Positions 44,905-56,952 are shown, counted from the first letter of the stretch. The stretch is 64,000 nucleotides of DNA from Actinostola sp. cb2023 (GCA_033675265.1 JAUJYZ010000245.1:709001-773000); one strand, 5' to 3'. Program-made: numbers and translations. Notes: generated by a model from the letters alone, not told the origin.

Positions 44905-46555
44905 TGGGGAAACAAGGGAAAAAAAGGCACAAAAAGAAGGGACAAAATAGAAGGCACAAAATAGAAGGCACAAAATAGAAGGCACAAAATAGAAGGCACA
45001 AAATAGAAGGCACAAAATAGAAGGCACAAAATAGAAGGCACAAAATAGAAGGCACAAAAAAGAAGGGACAAAAAAGAAAGGGATACAAAAGTAAGGGACA
45101 GAAGGAACAAAAAAGAAGGGACAGAAATGAAGGGACAAAAAAAGAAGGGACAGAAATGAAGGGACAAAAAAAGAAGGGACAAAAAAGAAGGGACAAAAAA
45201 GAAGGGACAAAAAAGAAGGGACAAAAAAGAAGGGTAAAAAAAAGAAGGGACACAAGGGACAAAATAGAAGGGCCAAAATAGAAGGGACAAAATAGAAGGG
45301 ACAAAGGAGAAGGGACAAAAAAGAAGGGACAAAAAAGAAGGGACAAAAAAGAAGGGACAAAAAAGAAGGGACAAAAAAGAAGGGACAAAAAAGAAGGGAC
45401 AAAAAAGAAGGGACAAAAAAGAAGGGACAAAAAAGAAGGGAAAAAAAAGAAGGGACACAAGGGACAAAATAGAAGGGCCAAAATAGAAGGGCCAAAATAG
45501 AAGGGCCAAAGGAGAAGGGACAAAAAAGAAGGGACAAAGAAGGGACAAAAAGAAGGGACAAAAAAGAAGGGACAAAAAAGAAGGGACAAAAAAGAAGGGA
45601 CAAAAAAGAAGGGACAAAAAAAAGAAGGGACGAAAAAGAAGGGACGAAAAAAAGAAGGGACAAAAAAGAAGGGACAAAAAAGAAGGGACAAAAAAGAAGG
45701 GACAAAAAAGAAGGGATAAAAAATTAGGGACAGAAGGAACAAAAAAGAAGGGACAGAAATGAAGGGACAAAAAAAGAAGGGACCAAAAAAGAAAGGACAA
45801 AAAATTAGAGACAGAAGGGATAAAAATGGACAAAAAAGAAGGGATAAAAAATTAGGGACAGAAGGGACAAAAAAGAAGGGACAGAAATGAAGGGACAAAA
45901 AAAGAAGGGACAAAAAATTAGAGACAGAAGGAATAAAAAGGGACAAAAAAGAAGGGATAAAAAATTAGGGACAGAAGGGACAAAAAAGAAGGGACAAAAA
46001 AGAAGGGAAAAAAAAGAAGGGTAAAAAAAAGAAGGGACACAAGGGACAAAACAGTCAGGGCCAAAATAGAAGGGACAAAATAGAAGGGACAAAGGAAAGG
46101 GACTCTTAAAAAAAGAAGGGACAAAAAAGAAGGGACAAAAAAGAAGGGACAAAAAAGAAGGGACAAAAAAGAAGGGACAAAAAAGAAGGGACGAAAAAGA
46201 AGGGACGAAAAAGAAGGGACAAAAAAGAAGGGACAAAAAAGAAGGGACGAAAAAGAAGGGACAAAAAAGAAGGGATAAAAAATTAGGGACAGAAGGAACA
46301 AAAAAGAAGGGACAGAAATGAAGGGACAAAAAAAGAAGGGACAAAAAAGAAAGGACAAAAAATTAGAGAGAAGGGATAAAAATGGACAAAAAATAGGGAT
46401 AAAAAATTAGGGACAGAAGGGACAAAAAAGAAGGGACAGAAATGAAGGGACAAAAAAAGAAGGGACAAAAAATTAGAGACAGAAGGAATAAAAGGGACAA
46501 AAAAGAAGGGATAAAAAATTAGGGACAGAAGGGACAAAAAAGAAGGAACAGAAGA
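44905..46555. repeat. 14-bp minisatellite, ~1.65 kb
   Basis: Variants of GAAGGGACAAAAAA run almost without interruption; the left part has GAAGGCACAAAATA units. Longer composite units with GGGACAGAAATGAAG and AAATTAGGGACAGAAGG repeat, giving higher-order structure. Since 14 is not a multiple of three, all three minus-strand frames stay open as Phe/Pro/Leu/Ser strings; these are not genes. Confidence 0.97.
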
Positions 46556-47037
46556 AATCATTGGAAATATCCGATGCAGTTGCTCACCCGGCCCTGTATC
46601 GGAGCATTTTCTATGCACTATATACTACTTCTGAACTATAAATAAATAAACGACTTTTACAAGGATAGCACTTAACAGTCATGAAATTGATAACCCTGTG
46701 GCCCTCAAACTATCTCTTACAACTATACTTACACTTCTTACTACACTCGATATTCACAACACCCAACACTCATCTCACTAGTTTATTTTTGATGGAGGGA
46801 GGAAAACCGGATATAAACCCTTGAAGCAGAGAGAGAACGAACTGACAAACTCTAATCACACATAGCGCACGGTCGGGGAAATTGAACCAGGCACCACAGC
46901 GTTGAGAGGTCATATAAACACCTATAGTTGAACATTACCTTTGAGGCGGAAGAGTGGAAGTGTTCCTATACAGAAACATCGATATTATTCAAGATCGAAA
47001 TTATAGTTGAGATTAGCTGATGTGGCGGGAGTTGTGT
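46556..47037. other. Intergenic, nothing recognised
   Basis: No repeat or coding feature was resolved between the two arrays. Confidence 0.4.
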
Positions 47038-47335
47038 ACTACTGCAAGGTACCCTGGGTGACTGACGAACACCTCTATCAGAAAGTGTGTACTGCAAGGT
47101 ACCCTGGGTAACTGACGAACACCTCTATCAGAAAGTGTGTACTGCAAGGTACCCTGGGTAACTGACGAACACCTCTATCAGAAAGTGTGTACTGCAAGGT
47201 ACCCTGGGTAACTGACGAACACCTCTATCAGAGTGTACTGCATGCAAGGTACCCTGGGTAACTGACGAACACCTCTATCAGAGTGTACTGCATGCAAGGT
47301 ACCCTGGGTAACTGACGAACACCTCTATCAGAAAG
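47038..47335. repeat. 50-bp tandem repeat, 6 copies
   Basis: AAGGTACCCTGGGTAACTGA recurs at 47046, 47096, 47146, 47196, 47246 and 47296. Units also carry GAACACCTCTATCAG. The last two copies have GAGTGTACTGCATGC in place of GAAAGTGTGTACTGC. Copies are nearly identical, so the array is recent. Confidence 0.95.
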
Positions 47336-47454
47336 TGTTTCTCTTAGGTCTCAACTGCACTTCAAAGTTCCCATCGTATTTACAACACAATTTATAAACA
47401 AAAGCGATTGCTAATATTGTTTATGTACAATATACTCGTACGACTGTGCCCCTT

Positions 47455-47954
47455 AATAAGCCAGTTCACGCTGTCGGCCGCCATTTTGAATTGGGGCAAA
47501 CTCGGCAAAATTGATAGAAATCTGGATCACTTTGACTTGCCGTAACTCCGCTCGATTTCGTTGGATTTTTAAAAACTTACCATTTTAGAAAAGATGTGTT
47601 CTTTGTTATTGATGTCCTATAATATGATGGGTATTGGAAGGCTACAAATCGAGAAAAAAAGATTTTTGTTTTCAAAATAAAACGTTCGGCACGTGAATAT
47701 GCAAAATAGCTCGAAATTTTAAGATCCATTCGTGAAAAGAAGATTGACCCGTAAAAGGTAGTTAAAACACCTACATTGGTCTTATTTTCACTCCAACAAC
47801 TCATATGCATGCCTGCTGATTATCGAAGTTTAAATTTTGAAAATCCAACGAAATCGAGCGGAGTTACGGCAAGTCAAAGTGATCCAGATTTCTATCAATT
47901 TTGCCGCGTTTGCCCCAATTCAAAATGGCGGCCGACAGCGTGAACTGGCTTATT
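47455..47954. mobile_element. MITE, ~500 bp, long (~120-bp) terminal inverted repeats
   Basis: Ends AATAAGCCAGTTCACGCTGT and its complement continue for about 120 bp through GGCCGCCATTTTGAATTGGG and GTAACTCCGCTCGATTTCGT. The unique centre is about 260 bp. The arms differ at only a few bases. The target duplication was not resolved. The minus-strand frame at 47577-47810 is internal and not protein-like. Confidence 0.9.
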
Positions 47955-47961
47955 CCCGATG

Positions 47962-49949
47962 TAAATACGCGCGGCACAAAACCAAATCGATGTCTTAGTG
48001 AATTGTACGGTGCATAGAAACATGTCGTAATACCCTAGGATCAAACTAGCTCAACCTTGTAAACAACAAAAGTTATAAAATCATACATTGGACCAATATT
48101 ACCGTATGGGATTAGTTGGGGGAAAAAACATGATTGATGCTCCACTATAGACTTAAGTGATTGAAGGGTTTTCAGAGGCAATTTACAGGCAATCAGCTCC
48201 TTCTAGACAACGATTTTCATGAAACGACTTAGCGGTTGTTATGCTTGTGATTTATAACAAGGGATTATGTTAGATAGCAATCTACAAGCACACGAAATGA
48301 CTGAGAAAAAGACGAGGTATTGATCCATTATTGCTTTCTTTTGTCGTCTGAAATGATCAAAATTAGTCGGTACATTTAGGCTCAAAAAGGAAAGAGAACG
48401 GGAAAAAAAAGAAAAGAAAGAAAGAAAGAGATCTGAACGAAAGGAATGAAGAATAAATGAACCGTGAACGAATGTGTAAAGTGGGAGAAAATCGCAAAAA
48501 TGAACGAATGGAAAGAAGAATAAAAGAACGAACGAATTTGTAAATGAAGGAATCAGTGAATGAATGAATGAAAATCAAAAAATGAACGAAATAAAAATAG
48601 ACCGAAAAGTTGAAGAAAGTGTGAATGAATGAATGAAAATCAAGAAATGAACGAAATAAAAATAGACCGAAAAAGTGGAAGAAAGTGTGAATGAATGAAT
48701 GAATGAATGGGAGGAAGTCACAAAATCGCAATTAATGCAAATTTCATTTAAAATATTTATCTATAATCCTTACTTTTCTCAAAAACATTTAAAAATTATG
48801 TTGATACTTTATGTCCCTCTCGTCCCTATATGAACCATAAAGCATCCCTGGGGACCCCCTTGGGGTTCTTTTCGCTATAATAATAATAATAATAATAATA
48901 ATAAACTTTATTTTACAAGGGAAAAAACATATTACAGCTTGAGCTGAAAAACTTATGTCCCTTCTACTCTAAAAATATAAATATAATCTTAAAAAATATA
49001 AATATAAATATCTATCCTAATATCCTCCTAATACTAATTCTAATTTCGCATAATATTGATAAATTTCTAAAAATCGCTAGACTCTGAGAATCAACTGAGA
49101 TGAGCTGACTTCCTTGTCAATCTTAGCCTGCGTAGCAAGCGAAAATCTTCCGCTCGGCCTAAAAAAACGGCCTAAAAAAACGCTTGCTACGCATGCTATG
49201 TCAATATTAGGTGCGAGACAGCATGTCTGTACCAAGCATAAAGCTAAATCTCGCCAATAAATGACAGGAAGTCTTTCCCGGCTCAATGTCCAAGCAACTA
49301 CTTTATGCCATGTCAGTGAGGCTGTTGTGTGTGAGTTTAAAGTCCATTCAAATCTTCAGTAAATTAAAAGAAAATGTTGTGATATTATTGATTTATTTAG
49401 CGCAGATATCAAACATATGATTTTCATCTACGCATTACAAAGTAGAATGATAGTGAAAGAAATAAGTAAATTATGATATAATACACAAGATTAATGGTAA
49501 AAATAAAATGAGCTAAGTACTAATATATAAACCTAATTATTCAACAAATATATAAAAAATTGATAAAAGACAAGTCTAATTAGAGGTGTAGCGACGACAC
49601 GATAAAAACTGACCTGAAGACGAGCGGCTACCAAAAAGATTGCAAAAGTTTCCCTTAGTCAAGCAATATTCCCTTTCAAAACAGAGAAAATCTCACAACA
49701 GAGATGAGTGAATGAGACTGTTGCATGGAAGAGAGTCGGGGACTGCGGACAACCAAATGAATGGAGAGACTTGTTGACTTCTGTATTGAACTGCTAGTGT
49801 CCTATCTCTTGCATGACTATTGCTACGGGATGTCTTAATGTTAATCCATACCAAGCATAAATTATCCAGGTTATAGACCTTTTTAAAAATACCATGTCGA
49901 TAGCATTTATTATTGAAATGTCACGGTTCTAAATCTTGGTAAAAAAAGA
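47962..49949. other. Intergenic with simple-sequence tracts
   Basis: Contains GAAC/GAAT/GAAA-rich tracts at about 48395-48715 (a false Phe/Ser-rich frame on the minus strand), an (ATA)n tract at about 48877-48905 followed by AAACTTTATTTTACAAGG, and CCTAAAAAAACGGCCTAAAA near 49160. No gene seen. Confidence 0.5.
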
Positions 49950-49950
49950 T

Positions 49951-50490
49951 AAATGCCAAAGACGAAGTTTTAGTAGTCTACTTTCAGTACTAAAGTGGTA
50001 ACGGAACAACCCTTTACAATTTCCCGCGGTTTTGCACACTCGGTCAAGTAACAAGGGTACATGCCAAAGACGAAGTTTTAGTAGTCTACTTTCAGTACTA
50101 AAGTGGTAACGGAACAACCCTTTACAATTTCCCGCGGTTTTGCACACGGTCAAGTAACAAGGGTACATGCCAAAGACGGTAGTCTACTTTCAGTACTAAG
50201 TTTTAGAACGGAACAACCCTTTACAATTTCCCGCGGTTTTGCACACACGGTCATAACAAGGGTACATGCCAAAGACGAAGTTTTAGTAGTCTACTTTCAG
50301 TACTAAAGTGGTAACGGAACAACCCTTTACAATTTCCCGCGGTTTTGCACACTCGGTCAAGTAACAAGGGTACATGCCAAAGACGAAGTTTTAGTAGTCT
50401 ACTTTCAGTACTAAAGTGGTAACGGAACAACCCTTTACAATTTCCCGCGGTTTTGCACACACGGTCATAACAAGGGTACATGCCAAAGAT
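49951..50490. repeat. ~106-bp tandem repeat, 5 copies
   Basis: ATGCCAAAGACGAAGTTTTA and CAATTTCCCGCGGTTTTGCA recur at a ~106-bp period from 49953. One copy has a rearranged start (GACGGTAGTCTACTTTCAGT). CCGCGG is present in every unit. Confidence 0.93.
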
Positions 50491-51429
50491 GTAGTTACTT
50501 TCCCTGATTATTCTTCAAGTGACAACGGATTATTTTTAAAAGCTTCCACAAAGAAAGCTTTTACTGAAGGGAGTGCTGGATATTTTAGCGGTAAAAGTAA
50601 AACTTCAAAGACCCTATTGTATGTATTAGTTTAATGGTCTAGATAGCAGTAAGTTTATATAGGTTGGTTTACATATTCTTGTCATATGAATTCTAATCCC
50701 AGAGATTAGGTTAGAAGACAGATAATAAAGAGGATTTATAGTATGAATTACGCAAAAGTGAACCAATAAAGAGGATTTGTATTTATGATTATAGAAACGA
50801 AAACATGATTGTAAAAAAAAAAATGTATAACTGAATATTCGTCACAATGAATATAATATTCACTACATGTGATCTGTTTAAGTTAAGAGAGTAAGAGCAC
50901 GATTTTAACGGTCAAAAACGACTTAAAACTGCGTCGCAAGTTGTACAAAATAATAACATCTGGATGACTATGTTAATCGTTTTCTAATTGGCGGACACTC
51001 CATAGCCTACGTCACTTCCTTATCGACCACGCGCATGCGTACTGTCGAAATCACTCTCCTCTCCCCTCAAGGGCTTTCGTAAAATATGTTGCGTGGTTAA
51101 AAAAAATTTTAAGATTAAAGAAAATACGAAAAAGAAATCTATAATAACTTCTCATGAAGACGTAGAGAAAGTGCTTTGCCAGAAAATGACATTTGTGTAA
51201 AAGCTGGCATTTTCGTGGGGGGAAAAAATTAGTCTCACAGCCTGGAAATGAGTAAAAAGAGCCGTGGCTCTACTTACCTTAATTAAGGCCAGGAAAGACA
51301 ACAATGTAGATAATAAAGAAGTACAAGCTAGTGAAACTTAATGTCTCAAACACAAGACCGTCAGATGTGAACAGCAGAGTAGTTTTGATCATTATTATTA
51401 TTATTATTACCGGCGAGCGACTAATGAAC
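50491..51429. other. Intergenic, nothing recognised
   Basis: A short plus-strand frame running out of the tandem array (about 50480-50634, including FPDYSSSDNGLFLKASTKKA) looks protein-like but has no start or splice support. A TTATTATTATT tract lies near 51390. Confidence 0.35.
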
Positions 51430-52405
51430 TCCTAATGCCGCCCACAGCTTAATGCACTTATTTCCAGTAGATCCAATGTATAAACAGATAGAAATACAAA
51501 TAATACAGCCCAACCCCTATTAAGCGGCCACAGCTTAATGTACTTATTTCCAATAGATCCAATGTATAAACATATAGAAATACAAATAATACAGTCCAAC
51601 CCCTATTAAGCGGCCGCAGCTTAATGTACTTATTTCCAATAGATCCAATGTATAAACAGATAGAAATACAAATAATACAGTCCAACCCCTATTAAGCGGC
51701 CGCAGCTTAATGTACTTATTTCCAGTAGATCCAATGTATAAACAGATAGAAATACAAATAATACAGTCCCAACCTATTATTAAGCGGCCACAGCTTAATG
51801 TACTTATTTCCAATAGATCCAATGTATAAACATATAGAAATACAAATAATACAGTCCAACCCCTATTAAGCGGCCGCAGCTTAATGTACTTATTTCCAAT
51901 AGATCCAATGTATAAACATATAGAAATACAAATAATACAGCCCAACCCCTATTAAGCGGCCACAGCTTAATGTACTTATTTCCAATAGATCCAATGTATA
52001 AACATATAGAAATACAAATAATACAGTCCAACCCCTATTAAGCGGCCGCAGCTTAATGTATTTATTTCCAATAGATCCAATGTATAAAACATATAGAAAT
52101 ACAAATAATACAGTCCAACCCCTATTAAGCGGCCAGCGGCCGCAGCTTAATGTATTTATTTCCAATAGATCCAATGTATAAACATATAGAAATACAAATA
52201 ATACAGTCCAACCCCTATTAAGCGGCCACAGCTTAATGCACTTATTTCCAGTAGATCCAATGTATAAACATATAGAAATACAAATAATACAAATTAATGC
52301 ACTTACTTCCAATAGATGGTCGCTTAATAGGGGGTGGTCGCTTAATAGGGGATAGTCGCTTAATAGGGGGTGGTCGCTTAATAGGGGTGGTCGCTTAATA
52401 GGGGT
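51430..52405. repeat. ~86-bp satellite, ~10 copies, with short TTAATAGGGG repeats at its end
   Basis: Units hold CCCCTATTAAGCGGCC, CAGCTTAATGTACTTATTTC and AATAGATCCAATGTATAAAC. GCGGCCGC and GCGGCCAC versions alternate. From 52316 the array ends in GGTCGCTTAATAGGGG repeats and TTCGACTGTG, the complement of a CAGTCGAACCCC-type MITE end. So the array appears to have grown from a CAGTC-terminus element. Minus-strand Tyr/Ile/Cys-rich frames are artefacts. Confidence 0.9.
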
Positions 52406-52795
52406 TCGACTGTGTTAAACCATAGAAAGTGTCAAATGTCTAAATTTCTCTAAAATGAGGAAAATACTGAAATAAAGAGTTATGTCCGTAATACCAATTT
52501 GCTGTCTACGCAGCCCCTCCCCCACCAACGTCTCAACCAATAAAATACTGTCTACTTCGTGACCAGCCCCTCCTCCCATGTTGTAGATTGTTGACGCAGG
52601 GGGGCAGGAAGAGCCGGAAGCCATATTCCTACACTAAGTCTGTAATTGGACACAAATGAGTCGAATAATGTCTCGAAGAGAGCACGCGCAGATATGCAAA
52701 CATTTTTGTAACGAACAAAATTGAAAGCTAATATCTCATAATTGTATTTTATAAAAGAAATAGAAAACTTGTCAGCTGGGCTACATGTAGTTATA

Positions 52796-52967
52796 GAGCA
52801 CGCGCGCGCGTGCTATGTGCAGTTTTATAGCACTTGGGGACTGATCAGAACACGCAAGAAGTGTCCGCTACGCGTCGTGCTTCTCCTAACACTTCTCTCG
52901 TGTTCTGATCAGTCCACGCGTGCTATAAAACTGCACATAGCACGCGCGCGCGTTTATAGCTCATATT
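52796..52967. mobile_element. Inverted-repeat element, ~170 bp
   Basis: Arms ATAGAGCACGCGCGCGCGTG and CACGCGCGCGCGTTTATAG flank a second inverted pair (TGTGCAGTTTTATAGCAC / GTGCTATAAAACTGCACA) and TGATCAGAACACG / CGTGTTCTGATCA. The whole element would fold as one long stem. Confidence 0.8.
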
Positions 52968-53107
52968 TTTCTGAAACACAAAAATGGCCGCCAAAGTTAA
53001 TTGGGAGTACAAAACACCTACCGAGTGATGCGTTTCAAAAATTAAATGTATTAAAAAATTCCAAATATTTAAAATATATATGAACGTACGCAAATACTCA
53101 AATATAT

Positions 53108-53367
53108 TGAAGTAATGGTCAACGCTCAGCGTGAGCAGCCTCCCGCGTGCATCCATAACTCGATGGACGCACAGCTGAAGCGTTGACCATTTCTTTTATA
53201 ACATAGTTACTGCAAATTCAAAGAAAACAATTTTATTTTTCAATTGATTTCAGAGCGCGCGATATGGTGATGACGTGAGCGTGCGTCCATCGAGTTATGG
53301 ATGCACGCTCGCGCACGCTAATTAGCCAATCAGAGCGCGCGTTATATCAAAGCTATGTTATAACAAT
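53108..53367. mobile_element. Compound inverted-repeat element, ~260 bp
   Basis: Includes the pair ATGGTCAACGCT / AGCGTTGACCAT, the direct-inverted block CATCCATAACTCGATGGACG / CGTCCATCGAGTTATGGATG, and outer TTATAACATAG / CTATGTTATAAC. The internal order suggests one element inserted into, or rearranged with, another. Confidence 0.6.
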
Positions 53368-53455
53368 TCATGGACGTGAATATACTGGTGCAAATAAAAC
53401 AGCGTGTTTGTCGGATATCTTACAAATACCTTGGAAACTGTATGTGTGACTTATT

Positions 53456-53607
53456 AGTAATGGTAATAGAACTGAGTGGAGTGCAATTTGGTCTGAAATC
53501 ATACGAGTGATTACAAAATTGCACGACCGCGTAGCGGGAGTGCAATTTGTTATCACGAGTATGATTTCAGACCAAAATTGCACGACACGAAGTTCAATTA
53601 CCTATTA
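53456..53607. mobile_element. Inverted-repeat element, ~150 bp
   Basis: Arms TTGGTCTGAAATCATAC and GTATGATTTCAGACCAAA, with outer AATGGTAATAGAACT / AGTTCAATTACCTATT. GGAGTGCAATTT occurs twice and its complement once inside. No coding capacity. Confidence 0.75.
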
Positions 53608-53899
53608 ATCATATTCATTTTGAAATCTTTTCAAATACACTCGTTATATTTAGGTGGTAAGTTGCAATAATAAGAATAATTTTGATGCTTAAAATACAAC
53701 TCTTTCATTCTAAATTACAAATTACTTTTTATGAAGAATCGTTTGAATTTAATAAAATTAGAGTTTCTGTGCGAAAATAAAAAAAAATAAAAAATTGGTG
53801 CAATTAATGATCCAAAATAGTGCAATTAATGATTTAATCGCACCATTTTTAGCCAATCAGATTGCAGGATTTACTAGTGATTTCAAAATGAATATGATT
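53608..53899. mobile_element. Short-TIR element, ~290 bp
   Basis: AATCATATTCATTTTGAAATC at the left is inverted at 53879-53899. The interior is AT-rich, with GTGCAATTAATGAT repeated twice. It directly abuts the previous element. Confidence 0.6.
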
Positions 53900-54766
53900 A
53901 TTATTATTATTTAAGGTCGGGCAAAAAAAAAAAACACCTCAGCTCATTAATAATTGATGAGGACAAAACAAGGAAATGTGGTCCTCACTAGCGACATAAA
54001 AACAAGCACAAGCAACATACGCAGACTCAGGACACCATTTATGCAATGAGGTGTGACAAAAAACAATGCATTACCGAGGCCCCGTTTACATGAGAGAGAG
54101 ATAACCCGGTCTATAAGCATACGATTTAGTCAACTTTAACTTTGAATTTCTCCAAGAATTACTTTAGAAACTAGATCAAACTAGATCGCACCCACCTCTC
54201 GGTGTTTTTCGACACCATTATCGAGAGCCACTGTTAACGTCTTTGAGTTTAGGCAAGCCAGTGGATACCCCACTTCGTAGATGAACCGCAGCGAGGGAAC
54301 AAAACGGTAGGAAAAGATTAGGAAAAACCGAAAAAATACGCTTTTTAGACCAGAGAGGATCACAAGGGATAAACTTTTTAAAGCATTTAAAACACTCATA
54401 ACGTAGCAATAGAAGCATTGACTGACGCATTAAAGCAAATGAAATAACTTTACCTTGCATGCTGGAACGTTGGGGTTCTGTACCAGATGTTACTAGGCGA
54501 GCTTGTTCTTATAATTCATACAACTCCTATTTACATGCCGCTAACTATAGTCATATCGTCAAAGTAATTAGCGTTATTATTCATCTATATTTATCGATTT
54601 GCAATATTCATTAATTTCATGTTTTGTACGTTTTTCAAAAACTCATGCATAATTAATGAGCAATTCGTCCAATCAGAAGGACGAAATCCATCACGTGCAT
54701 GTACCTTTATACCCGGTAATGCACTGCTTATTAGTATTCTTTATATAAAGAATTCTAATGAGGATG
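53900..54766. other. Intergenic, nothing recognised
   Basis: No repeat family or exon seen. Minus-strand frames near 54181-54460 overlap each other and look random. Confidence 0.4.
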
Positions 54767-55075
54767 GCTTTATATACACCTATTCCAAATATCGTTGTCC
54801 GGGCCGAAAGCAACAAGCAAGAAGCTGACGACCGCAAAGGACTTTGGGAATCTCTTAATTAATTAATTTATCCGTGGTACTTGAGAAGTTATCTACGAGC
54901 GTTGAATAGCAATCATTTGGAACTATTCGGCCATTTGAAAATGCATGTTGTCAATAATGTCTACGGATGAATAAATGAATAAGGAGAAAGTCACAATGCC
55001 CTTTGCGGTCGTCAGCTTCTTGCTTGTTGCTTTCGGCCTGGACAACGATTTTTGGAATAGGTGTATATAATAAGG
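54767..55075. mobile_element. Foldback element, ~305 bp
   Basis: Arms from TTATATACACCTATTCCAAA through GAAGCTGACGACCGCAAAGG (54770-54841) are inverted at about 54997-55070. A GGACAACG / CGTTGTCC block matches in the middle of each arm. The right end is flanked by TATAATAAGGG. Confidence 0.8.
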
Positions 55076-55556
55076 GAAGGTCTCATATTGGTGTCGTATC
55101 ATTGACCTCCCAGTTCCCTGTACGGGACGACAGATATGTTGTCCAGAAAGATCGCTCCTTGGTCACACTTTCGGACCGTCGGATCCCAAATGTGGGATCT
55201 TTTTGAGAGTATTAGTAGTATCGGTGCGCATGTGTGAGGCGTTAGAAGCAACACGATACTGCTATGTTTGTGTTTTCCTTGCTGTTTTTTCACTGAAATC
55301 ATCTGAAAATGTATTATTTTGGAAGATCGTTTTTGAAGCTGTTCAATAAACTCGCAGATCGTGTTTTATCGGCTTCGCCTCGTGGTTTTAAACCCGATAA
55401 AACACTCCTGCTCGTTTATTAAACAGTACATAATTGTGGTGCGTACGTATATGCATATGGAATATGCGCTATAGAAATGTATTTATTACATATTATTATG
55501 TAAAAGTTATTGCGCGGCACCAATGGGGTGCCTTGTTGATTGATTGTTTGTCTACA

Positions 55557-55767
55557 CCGTATTTACTCGTTTAAGCGCCGCGGCGCCTATTAAATATTCG
55601 AGGGCGGCGCTTATTCGAGGGCGCAAGTAATTAACATTTTTATAAATGATTTAATACGTTAGCCAAATGTTAACAAAATAAACGTGTTTTTAAAATGTTC
55701 AAACTTCGATTAAGCGTCGCTTTGTGTGAATTATTCGAGGGCGGCGCTTAAACGAGTAAATGCGGTA
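55557..55767. mobile_element. MITE, ~211 bp, TTAAGCGCCG ends
   Basis: CCGTATTTACTCGTTTAAGC and its near-perfect complement bound the element. ATTCGAGGGCGGCGCTTA occurs near both ends. Related in sequence to the outer element at 27770-28634. Confidence 0.82.
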
Positions 55768-55984
55768 TGTCCGCTGTACTGTGAAACACCATTTATGTTC
55801 AAGACATTTCAGACGTCAGGAATAAAACTAAAACATGTCTAGGAACGCTTCTGGTAGATAGACGTTTCAGCTAAACGTTATTATTGTTATTATTATTTGT
55901 TATCGGAAACCCATGCTCCCTTGTGGCGTAGGCTTCAGCGATTTTCACTGACAATATAATGAAAACAAGTGTACACCTTTAGAT

Positions 55985-56384
55985 AGATAGACAGAAAGAT
56001 AGATATAGAGTGATTCCAATAAACCTGGGCACTACTAATTAGTTGTCAGTGTTTATTAGATGCAAAGAAACAAAAGAAAACAAAAGAGCGAGTGTCTAAT
56101 AGTGTGTATTGGTGTAGTTAGTAATGCCCAGGTTTATTGGAATCACTCTATAGATAGGTAGATAGATGGATAGATAGATAGATAGATAGATAGATGGATG
56201 GATGGATGGATGGATGGATGGATGGATGGATGGATGGATGGATGGATGGATGGATGGATGGATGGATGGATGGATGGATGGATGGATGGATGGATGGATG
56301 GATGGATGGATGGATGGATGGATGGATGGATGGATGGATGGATGGATGGATGGATGGATGGATGGATGGATGGATGGATGGATG

Positions 56385-56451
<67 letters not shown>

Positions 56452-56475
56452 GGACAGACAGACAGATAGATAGAT
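55985..56475. repeat. GATA/GATG microsatellite cluster
   Basis: Runs of GATA (55985-56007, 56151-56192, 56385-56450) flank a pure (ATGG)n block of about 48 units at 56192-56388. Frames reading MDGW are artefacts. The tract is interrupted by the MITE at 56008. Confidence 0.97.
56008..56148. mobile_element. MITE, 141 bp, TA target duplication, inside the GATA microsatellite
   Basis: Ends GAGTGATTCCAATAAACCTG and CAGGTTTATTGGAATCACTC lie between TA at 56006-56007 and 56149-56150. GATA repeats continue on both sides, so it inserted into an existing microsatellite. The GAGTG terminus is shared with the element at 22612. Confidence 0.9.
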
Positions 56476-56518
56476 CGACTTTATTAAAGAGGGTATGGCC
56501 CTCGATAAACTAATTTAA

Positions 56519-56952
56519 AGTGCGTATGAAGCGAAATGTTTTGTTTTGAAATTCGATTACATATGAAGTGAATAGTGGGATGTTTCAGTATTTTGTGTTT
56601 TGGACTTCGCATTTGCGAGTTATAAAGGTTTGAAATCATTAAGGTTGCAATTTATTATACAAAAGCGCCCTTGTGCAAATTATTGACATTTTATAATCTG
56701 GCAAAAAGTTTTCTATAACTTATATAAATGATGTTAAACTTTTTGTCTATTTCAGAGAAGAGTGCTGCTTGAAAAATTATAAATAAGTTACGGCGTGCAA
56801 CATTAATGACGTCACCAAATTAGCATATCAAGATTTCAATCCTTTATAACTCGCAAATGCAAAGTCCAAAACACAAAATACTGAAACATCCCACTATTCT
56901 CTTCACTGATGTAATCGAATTTCAAAAGAAAACATTTCGCTTCATATGCACT
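56519..56952. mobile_element. MITE, 434 bp, TTAA target duplication (piggyBac-like)
   Basis: Arms AGTGCGTATGAAGCGAAATG and CATTTCGCTTCATATGCACT extend about 115 bp (including GGGATGTTTCAGTATTTTGT). They are flanked by TTAA at 56515-56518 and 56953-56956. TTAA duplication is the mark of piggyBac transposons. No transposase. Confidence 0.88.

Noticed and set aside
44857..46618. Long minus-strand frames rich in Phe, Pro, Leu and Ser (up to 354 codons)
   Set aside because: A 14-bp purine-rich minisatellite read in three frames; not membrane proteins.
50103..50634. Frames over the 106-bp tandem repeat (EQPFTISRGFAH)
   Set aside because: Repeat-derived on both strands; the non-repeat tail is too short to support a gene.
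51458..52312. Tyr/Ile/Cys-rich minus-strand frames of 75-140 codons
   Set aside because: Encoded by the 86-bp satellite; frames shift between units and no gene features appear.
56194..56397. Tetrapeptide-repeat frames (MDGW)n
   Set aside because: Pure (ATGG)n microsatellite, open in three frames at once.
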